Below are positions 6,377-10,072 of a stretch of DNA of 10,072 nt, one piece after another. Under the pieces are notes generated by a model. That model saw only the letters and a program-made list of their open reading frames with translations, was not told the origin of the DNA and made no database searches. Both the position numbers and the translations under genes were made by a program. Every line of letters starts with the position of its first letter. Positions within the stretch are counted from its first letter, which is position 1. Origin of the DNA: Candidatus Saccharimonadota bacterium (GTDB lineage: Bacteria > Patescibacteriota > Saccharimonadia > Saccharimonadales > UBA7683). Location: the NCBI GenBank assembly GCA_020427905.1, contig JAGQNU010000049.1, positions 1 to 10,072 on the forward strand, read 5' to 3'.

Positions 6377-7060
6377 ATGCCGCATCCGTATGACGCTATC
6401 CACTTTGACATGGATGGCGTTATTGTTGATACAGAGCCAACACATGTGCGCGCAGAGATACAGACATGCCAAGATAGCGGCTTTGTTGTTGACGAATCAC
6501 AGTGGGGAGGTTTCAAAGGTCGTACCGCTGTAGACATATTCACACATATACGTGAGAATTTTGACTATGGCGGCCCAGGATCACCACCTAAACCTGGAGA
6601 ACTAGTAGAGCTAAAGACAGACGTTTTTATTGACATACTTTCTGCAGAAGGCGTTATCGCAATAGAGGGGGTTCTCGAGTTTATTGAATGGTCTCGAGGC
6701 AACTTCAAAAAAAGATCACTTGTAACCTCAAGCAACAGAAGGACGCAAAGGTTTATCTGTCAGGCACTTGGTCTTGATGTGGAGTTTGATCATGTTGTTA
6801 CCGGTAATGACGTGTCCAACGGCAAGCCGCATCCTGAGCCGTATTTACTCTCACGTTCAGGTTTGGGACTCAGAGCCAACGATAAAAGCCTTGTCGTTGA
6901 AGATTCATACAGTGGTGTCCAGTCTGCACTGAGCGCAGAAACCGACGTATTAGCAATAGCTACCAGCCACACCCTGCAAGAGCTACGAGACTTTCAGCCA
7001 ACGCCAACGTACATTGTTGATAGCTTTGTCCACGCACCTGCAGCAATTAGCCACGAGTAA
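6377..7060 (+). CDS. HAD-superfamily hydrolase, beta-phosphoglucomutase/phosphatase-like (subfamily IA)
   Basis: This is a 227-residue cytosolic protein with all four HAD motifs. Motif I is FDMDGVIVDTE (D11 nucleophile, D13 general acid/base). Motif II is LVTSSN (T117), motif III is K150 in NGKPHPEPY, and motif IV is VVEDSYSGVQSA (E175, D176 for Mg2+). The helical cap lies between motifs I and II (about 20-95), as in type C1 caps. Such proteins hydrolyse or transfer phosphate on small phosphorylated sugars or nucleotides; the substrate cannot be read from sequence. The GKP.PE.Y and EDS..G pattern places it near beta-phosphoglucomutase and the YcjU/GS1-like phosphatases. It begins 3 bases after the secY stop with no good Shine-Dalgarno, so it is probably translated by coupling. 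It occupies the slot where adk and map are usual in the spc operon. Confidence 0.9.
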   Translation: MPHPYDAIHFDMDGVIVDTEPTHVRAEIQTCQDSGFVVDESQWGGFKGRTAVDIFTHIRENFDYGGPGSPPKPGELVELKTDVFIDILSAEGVIAIEGVLEFIEWSRGNFKKRSLVTSSNRRTQRFICQALGLDVEFDHVVTGNDVSNGKPHPEPYLLSRSGLGLRANDKSLVVEDSYSGVQSALSAETDVLAIATSHTLQELRDFQPTPTYIVDSFVHAPAAISHE

Positions 7061-7076
7061 TTTTTACTACGTATTA

Positions 7077-7105
7077 TTGACAGCCAGATTAGCTGGGAGT
7101 ACAGT
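7077..7105 (+). promoter_or_regulatory. putative promoter upstream of hairpin chain
   Basis: TTGACA (7077-7082, 6/6) is followed after exactly 17 bases by TACAGT (7100-7105, 4/6). Together they are a plausible sigma-70-type promoter. Initiation would fall near 7112, at the foot of the first hairpin of the chain that ends in the terminator at 7222. It has no protein-coding gene before that terminator. The weak -10 and the lack of any other support keep confidence low. Confidence 0.35.
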
Positions 7106-7160
7106 GAATATAGTCATTGTGAGGTGACTAGCTTATAAACCAGCAATGGTTAACTAAGCA

Positions 7161-7187
7161 GACAACGAACTCTCGCAGTTTGTTGTC
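7161..7187 (+). repeat. inverted repeat directly before the terminator
   Basis: GACAACGAACT (7161-7171) and AGTTTGTTGTC (7177-7187) pair over 11 bp with one G-U wobble and a five-base loop CTCGC. The next base begins the terminator stem, so two strong hairpins are stacked in tandem. It has no U-tract of its own and is not a terminator by itself. It could stabilise the RNA 3' end, assist termination, or belong to the small-RNA candidate. Confidence 0.75.
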
Positions 7188-7222
7188 AAATAAAAAAGAG
7201 CCCCCGCGGTTCTTTTTTATTT
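7188..7222 (+). terminator. Rho-independent terminator, potentially bidirectional
   Basis: The stem AAATAAAAAAGAGCC (7188-7202) pairs with GGTTCTTTTTTATTT (7208-7222) over 15 bp with one G-U pair and loop CCCGC. The GC-rich top with an A-tract before and a T-tract after is the classic intrinsic terminator shape, and its symmetry would let it act on both strands. It closes the transcript of secY and the HAD gene (or the small-RNA candidate) before the separate infA promoter. Confidence 0.88.
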
Positions 7223-7260
7223 AGTCAAACACCAAATTTTCATAAAGTTGTTAAAAACAC

Positions 7261-7289
7261 TTTACATATCTGTTGGACATCTGTATAAT
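7261..7289 (+). promoter_or_regulatory. promoter of the infA-rpmJ-rpsM-rpsK-rpsD-rpoA-rplQ unit
   Basis: TTTACA (7261-7266, 5/6 of the -35 consensus) and TATAAT (7284-7289, 6/6) are separated by exactly 17 bases. The stretch just upstream (about 7233-7260) is A/T-rich, like an UP element. Initiation is expected near 7296, only about 9 bases before the infA ATG at 7305. The promoter lies 38 bases beyond the terminator, so the alpha-operon genes are set up as an independent transcription unit. Confidence 0.85.
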
Positions 7290-7304
7290 CAACCTTTGTT
7301 ACTT

Positions 7305-7526
7305 ATGGCCGCAAACAAGGAAGTTATACAACTATCTGGAACAGTAGTAGAAGCGCTTCCAAGTGCTCAGTTTAGAGTTGAGCTCGAGAACGGCCATCAG
7401 ATCATCGCCCATGTTGCAGGCAAGATGCGAAAGCACTATATCAAACTTGTAGCAGGCGACCGCGTAACGGTTGAGTTAACCCCATACGATCTTACAAAGG
7501 GCAGAATCACCTATCGCGAATCATAA
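7305..7526 (+). CDS. infA: translation initiation factor IF-1
   Basis: This 73-residue OB-fold protein (family about 72) binds the 30S A site during initiation and works with IF-2 and IF-3. Its start ([20 protein letters not shown]), [19 protein letters not shown] in the middle, and [20 protein letters not shown] near the end are diagnostic. An in-frame ATG exists at 7248, but it would add 19 non-homologous residues and lies upstream of the promoter. I therefore choose 7305, which gives the canonical length. There is no Shine-Dalgarno before 7305 (AACCTTTGTTACTT), and the predicted 5' leader is only about 9 bases. The message is probably translated as a leaderless or near-leaderless mRNA, unlike the SD-led genes around it. 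A 35-base gap separates it from rpmJ. Confidence 0.96.
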   Translation: MAANKEVIQLSGTVVEALPSAQFRVELENGHQIIAHVAGKMRKHYIKLVAGDRVTVELTPYDLTKGRITYRES

Positions 7527-7561
7527 ATCATCATTTTAATCTATACGTGGAGGAGACCTAC

Positions 7562-7678
7562 GTGAAAGTACGTGCAAGCGTCAAAAAGATTAGTCCTGAT
7601 GACCAAATTGTGCGCCGTAAAGGCAAACTCTATGTCATCAATAAGAAGAAACCTAAGCACAAGCAGAGGCAGGGTTAA
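7562..7678 (+). CDS. rpmJ: 50S ribosomal protein L36 (bL36), cysteine-free form
   Basis: This 38-residue protein starts at GTG 7562 behind a strong GGAGGAG (7549-7555) and stops at TAA 7676-7678. [10 protein letters not shown] at the start, [10 protein letters not shown] in the middle and KPKHKQRQG at the end are L36. In the usual C+ form three Cys and one His bind zinc. Here the Cys positions read S11, D14 and N27, while the His (H33) in KPKHKQRQG remains, so the zinc site is lost. L36 is a small late-binding 50S protein. It sits between infA and rpsM in the standard alpha-operon order, 3 bases before rpsM. It is easily missed because it is short and starts with GTG. Confidence 0.95.
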   Translation: MKVRASVKKISPDDQIVRRKGKLYVINKKKPKHKQRQG

Positions 7679-7681
7679 AAT

Positions 7682-8068
7682 ATGGCTCGAATCTCAGGTG
7701 TAACGGTTCCAACAGAAAAACAAGTGCAGATCAGCCTTACCTACGTGTACGGTATTGGTCCAACGCATGCAAAACAAATTTTAGAGGCAGTTAAAGTTGA
7801 TCCGACTGTTCGTGTAAAAGATCTTAAAGAGACCGAGCTCGATGCTATTCGTGCTGAAATCGATAAGAACTACACGGTTGAAGGTGACTTACAGCGTATC
7901 GTCAGCGGTAACGTAAAGCGCCTCAAGGACATTCAGGCATATCGTGGTGTCCGTCACAAAAACAATTTGCCGGTTCGTGGCCAACGTACTCGTACAAACG
8001 GCCGCACCAAGCGCGGTAAGCGAATCGCGGTTGGTGGCACACAGAAGAAGGCGGCGTCTAAGACGTAA
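7682..8068 (+). CDS. rpsM: 30S ribosomal protein S13 (uS13)
   Basis: This 128-residue protein shows MARISGVTVPTEKQVQISLT at the start, the YGIG.THAKQIL helix-two-turn-helix, and the C-terminal QAYRGVRHKNNLPVRGQRTR followed by TNGRTKRG (about 88-115). S13 sits in the 30S head, contacts P-site tRNA through its basic tail and forms bridges to the 50S subunit. The tail here is extended (KRIAVGGTQKKAASKT). The start follows rpmJ by 3 bases, with only a modest purine run (AGGCAGGG) as RBS. It ends 9 bases before the preferred rpsK start. Confidence 0.98.
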   Translation: MARISGVTVPTEKQVQISLTYVYGIGPTHAKQILEAVKVDPTVRVKDLKETELDAIRAEIDKNYTVEGDLQRIVSGNVKRLKDIQAYRGVRHKNNLPVRGQRTRTNGRTKRGKRIAVGGTQKKAASKT

Positions 8069-8077
8069 GGTATGACT

Positions 8078-8503
8078 ATGGCAGAAGAAACTACAACAAC
8101 CCCAACTACAGAAGCACCAGTAGCTGCACCAAAAAAGAAGAAGGTGAAGCGAACCGTTGCTGCAGGTCAGCTCCATATTAAAGCGACCTTTAACAATACA
8201 ATCGTCACAATAACCGATAAGCAAGGTGGCGTTATTGCAACCTCAAGCGCTGGTGCCTGCGGCTTCCGCGGTAGCAAAAAAGGTACTGCATACGCAGCCC
8301 AGATTGCTGGCGAGAAGGCACTCAACACAGCAAAACAGAACCACAACCTCAACACAGTTGAAGTGTATGTGAAGGGCACTGGCCAAGGCCGCGATGCTGC
8401 TATTAGAGCAGCTGCAACGCTTGGCATCGAGATTGAGTCAATCGCAGATAAGACCGGTGTACCACACGGTGGTGTTCGCCCACGAAAGGTACGAAGGACA
8501 TAG
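8078..8503 (+). CDS. rpsK: 30S ribosomal protein S11 (uS11)
   Basis: S11 forms part of the 30S platform and the mRNA exit site. The core is clear: LHIKATFNNTIVTITDKQGG, SSAGACGFRGSKKGTAYAAQ, VYVKGTGQGRDAAIRA and the end TGVPHGGVRPRKVRRT, which reads HGGVRPRK where most bacteria have HNGCRPPK. I choose the second ATG (8078, 141 residues) because TAAGG at 8066-8070 is then 7 bases away. The ATG at 8072 would add two residues (Met-Thr) and sits only one base after that site. The first ~25 residues are a low-complexity Thr/Pro/Ala/Lys leader (EETTTTPTTEAP then PKKKKVKR), longer than in E. coli. The TAG stop is 3 bases from rpsD. Confidence 0.96.
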   Translation: MAEETTTTPTTEAPVAAPKKKKVKRTVAAGQLHIKATFNNTIVTITDKQGGVIATSSAGACGFRGSKKGTAYAAQIAGEKALNTAKQNHNLNTVEVYVKGTGQGRDAAIRAAATLGIEIESIADKTGVPHGGVRPRKVRRT

Positions 8504-8506
8504 TTT

Positions 8507-9124
8507 ATGGCACGAGATAGATCACCAATTGTTAAGCAAAGTCGCCGAGAAGGCTATGCACTGCATCCTAAGGCACATAAGATTATGGTCAAGCGCACCA
8601 CTATACCTGGTGAACACGGCCATGGGCGTCAGAGCAAGCCAAGCGGCTATGCCTTACAGCTTCGTGAGAAGCAAAAGGTTCGACGCCTCTACGGCCTACT
8701 TGAGAAGCAGTTTAGCAACCTCATGAAGGAGGCTAACCGTTCAGCCGGTCAATCTGGCCAAGTGCTACTTCGCCTTCTTGAGCAGCGACTCGACAACGTA
8801 GTCTACCGCGCTGGATTTGCAACATCACGTCGCGGTTCACGTCAACTTGTCACCCACGGCCACTTTGAGCTCAACGGCAAGCGTGTTGATATCCCATCAA
8901 TTCGTGTCAAAGAGGGAGACGTCATCACTGTACGTAAGAAGAGCTCAGCAAACGAGTACTTCAAGATGCTTGCTGATGTTAAAGCCGCAGCCGGTCAACC
9001 ATCACTCAGTTGGTTAACTGCTGACGCAAAAACTATGACAATCAAAATCACTGGAACGCCAACCCGCGAGGAGGCAGAGCCAGACATTAATGAACAGTTA
9101 ATTGTTGAGTATTACTCACGATAA
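8507..9124 (+). CDS. rpsD: 30S ribosomal protein S4 (uS4), zinc-free form
   Basis: This 205-residue protein is of standard S4 length. S4 nucleates 30S assembly on the 5' domain of 16S rRNA and lies at the mRNA entry pore. Visible are the GEHGHGRQSKPSGYALQLRE segment, KQKVRRLYGLLEKQF, and the S4 RNA-binding domain (LLRLLEQRLDNVVYRAGFAT at about 86-105, then SRRGSRQLVTHGHFELNGKR). No cysteine occurs, so the N-terminal zinc-binding cluster of C+ S4 proteins is missing. An AAGGA lies at 8494-8498, 8 bases from the ATG. In E. coli S4 represses the alpha operon at rpsM; I see no obvious counterpart of that pseudoknot here. A 10-base gap precedes rpoA. Confidence 0.98.
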   Translation: MARDRSPIVKQSRREGYALHPKAHKIMVKRTTIPGEHGHGRQSKPSGYALQLREKQKVRRLYGLLEKQFSNLMKEANRSAGQSGQVLLRLLEQRLDNVVYRAGFATSRRGSRQLVTHGHFELNGKRVDIPSIRVKEGDVITVRKKSSANEYFKMLADVKAAAGQPSLSWLTADAKTMTIKITGTPTREEAEPDINEQLIVEYYSR

Positions 9125-9134
9125 GGAGCCACAC

Positions 9135-10058
9135 ATGTCAAATATGATTCACAACCCAGCACTCGCATCTGTAGATGACCACTCAGCTACAAGCGCAACA
9201 TTTGTTATCGAGCCACTACACACTGGCTACGGCATGACTCTTGGCAACAGCCTCCGTCGTGTACTACTCTCAAGCATCGAGGGCGCAGCCGTTACTGGCT
9301 TCAAAGTTGAAGGTGCAACACACGAGTTTACTACCGTTGATGGCGTTAAAGAGGACGTTGTCGACATTATGTTGAACCTCAAACAAGTTCGCTTTAAGGT
9401 GCACTCTGACGAGCCACAAACCGTTCGTATCGAGAAGAAGACCAAAGGTGAGATCACCGCTAAAGACATCAAGACTAATGATCAAGTTGAAGTTGTCACA
9501 CCTGAGCAGCACATCGCTACCCTCGATAGTAGCAAGCCATTTGTTATGGACATTGTTGTTGAGTCTGGTCGCGGGTACCGCACAGTTGAGGCAACGCCTG
9601 ATGAGCACAAGATCAGCGGCATGATCGCTGTCGACGCAATCTTCAGCCCAGTTACACGTGTTCGTTACAAGGTTGAGAACACTCGTGTCGGACAGAAAAC
9701 TGACCTTGATAAGCTCCTGCTGACAATCGATACCGACGGCTCGCTTGCCCCACGCGAGGCGTTTGAAGAGGCTGCTGCAATCTTGGTAAACCAATATTCA
9801 GCACTCGCAGGCAGTACTACTGTTGAGGCTGCACAGCCACTCACACACGCCCAGCCAGGCGAAGAGGCTGCAGAGCTTATGACACCAGTTGAGGACCTCA
9901 ACCTGTCAGCTCGCACTGCTAACGCGCTACTCAACAACGGTATCAAGACCATCGGTGATCTTGTAACACTCGGCGAGACCGAGCTCCGAGAGCTCAAGGG
10001 CTTTGGCAGCAAGGCACTCGATGAAGTTAAAGAGAAGATGGCAGAGCTGGAGTTTTAA
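9135..10058 (+). CDS. rpoA: DNA-directed RNA polymerase subunit alpha
   Basis: This 307-residue subunit dimerises to start polymerase assembly and contacts UP elements and activators. The N-terminal domain has TGYGMTLGNSLRRVLLSSIE (30-49), the dimer and beta-contact region. Also present are GVKEDVVDIMLNLK and the VDAIFSPVTRVRYKVENTRV segment. An Ala/Glu/Pro linker (about 225-250) leads to the C-terminal domain (251-307), with LNLSARTANALLNNGI and LKGFGSKALDEVKEK. R260, N263, K293 and E297 line up with E. coli R265, N268, K298 and E302 used for UP-element DNA, so upstream DNA recognition is likely intact. I place the start at 9135 behind AAGGAG (9123-9128); an in-frame ATG at 9102 lies inside rpsD and would add 11 non-homologous residues. 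rplQ follows with no gap. Confidence 0.97.
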   Translation: MSNMIHNPALASVDDHSATSATFVIEPLHTGYGMTLGNSLRRVLLSSIEGAAVTGFKVEGATHEFTTVDGVKEDVVDIMLNLKQVRFKVHSDEPQTVRIEKKTKGEITAKDIKTNDQVEVVTPEQHIATLDSSKPFVMDIVVESGRGYRTVEATPDEHKISGMIAVDAIFSPVTRVRYKVENTRVGQKTDLDKLLLTIDTDGSLAPREAFEEAAAILVNQYSALAGSTTVEAAQPLTHAQPGEEAAELMTPVEDLNLSARTANALLNNGIKTIGDLVTLGETELRELKGFGSKALDEVKEKMAELEF

Positions 10059-10072
10059 ATGCATCGTCACGG
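10059..10072 (+). CDS. rplQ: 50S ribosomal protein L17 (bL17), first codons only
   Basis: ATG follows the rpoA TAA directly and the remaining bases read M-H-R-H-G before the window ends. L17 is the gene after rpoA in nearly all bacteria. An MHRHG start is, as I recall, common for L17 in Saccharibacteria and relatives. Only 14 bases are visible, so the call rests on position and these few residues. Confidence 0.75.

Larger units (their letters stand above)
7112..7222 (+). ncRNA. candidate structured small RNA (or structured 3' UTR)
   Basis: Four hairpins lie end to end with almost no unpaired bases between them. H1 is TAGTCA/TGACTA (7111-7116 with 7125-7130, loop of 8). H2 is GCTTA/TAAGC (7131-7135 with 7155-7159), stacked through an A-A mismatch and a bulged C on AACCA/TGGTT (7138-7142 with 7147-7151), closed by a GCAA tetraloop of the GNRA class. 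H3 is an 11-bp stem (7161-7171 with 7177-7187) with loop CTCGC and one G-U pair. H4 is the 15-bp terminator (7188-7222). A TTGACA-N17-TACAGT pair would start a transcript near 7112, giving an RNA of about 110 bases. No coding frame fits. I do not recognise it as 6S, SRP, tmRNA, RNase P or a tRNA. The alternative is an elaborate 3' end of the secY-HAD transcript. Confidence 0.4.

Noticed and set aside
7069..7117. 16-codon minus-strand ORF in the intergenic interval
   Set aside because: It is too short and has no RBS or homology; hairpin structure explains the interval better.
7081..7160. A tRNA in the HAD-infA gap (TTAGCTGGGAG resembles a D-arm)
   Set aside because: There is no T-arm (GGTTCGA-like), no closing acceptor stem and no CCA-adjacent cloverleaf; the stems found do not fit tRNA geometry.
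7248..7304. N-terminal extension of IF-1 from an upstream ATG
   Set aside because: It would contain the -35 and -10 boxes, add 19 residues not found in IF-1, and make the protein too long.
9102..9134. Upstream start for rpoA inside rpsD
   Set aside because: The extra 11 residues are non-homologous, and the ATG at 9135 has a good AAGGAG site.
9270..9794. 174-codon minus-strand frame opposite rpoA
   Set aside because: It is fully inside rpoA on the other strand, with no family signature. The rpoA reading is unambiguous.
1..10072. CRISPR arrays, insertion sequences, prophage or att sites
   Set aside because: No repeated spacer-like units, transposase frames or terminal inverted repeats were seen; the window is essentially all core translation genes.

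Overview
The window is a bacterial ribosomal-protein superoperon (end of S10, then spc and alpha). From about base 360 onward the gene content and protein features suggest a Candidate Phyla Radiation bacterium, most likely Saccharibacteria (TM7). The reasons are the missing rpmD (L30) between rpsE and rplO, a cysteine-poor 89-residue S14 without CXXC pairs, a cysteine-free L36, an S11 tail of the HGGVRPRKVRRT kind, and an rplQ that begins MHRH. UGA is used as a stop (rpsQ, rplX), so this is the standard bacterial code and not the UGA=Gly code of Gracilibacteria and Absconditabacteria. The lineage is recognised by eye, not by a search.

Bases 1 to about 360 do not match the rest. They hold the end of rpsC and the first ~60 codons of rplP at ~69% GC, with every lysine codon AAG. 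GC drops to ~45% inside rplP, in the codons for the near-universal [11 protein letters not shown] stretch. The reading frame survives, so rplP is a full-length mosaic. This is most simply a chimeric assembly join (or a recombination event) between a GC-rich bacterium and the CPR genome.

Layout: rpsC (partial), rplP, rpmC, rpsQ, rplN, rplX, rplE, rpsN, rpsH, rplF, rplR, rpsE, rplO, secY and a HAD-superfamily hydrolase form one tightly packed unit, with many start/stop overlaps (TAATG, ATGA). The HAD gene sits where adk and map usually lie. A 244-base non-coding interval (7061-7304) follows. It holds a chain of contiguous hairpins ending in a strong, potentially bidirectional terminator (7188-7222), a TTGACA-N17-TACAGT promoter-like pair just before the chain, and then a near-consensus promoter (TTTACA-N17-TATAAT) only 15 bases upstream of infA. 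The second unit is infA, rpmJ (GTG start, 38 codons), rpsM, rpsK, rpsD, rpoA and the first bases of rplQ.

The genes supply large- and small-subunit ribosomal proteins, initiation factor IF-1, the SecY channel for membrane-protein insertion and the RNA polymerase alpha subunit. The most unusual items are the in-gene composition break, the candidate structured RNA at 7112-7222, the very short leader of infA, and the HAD gene in the secY-infA gap.
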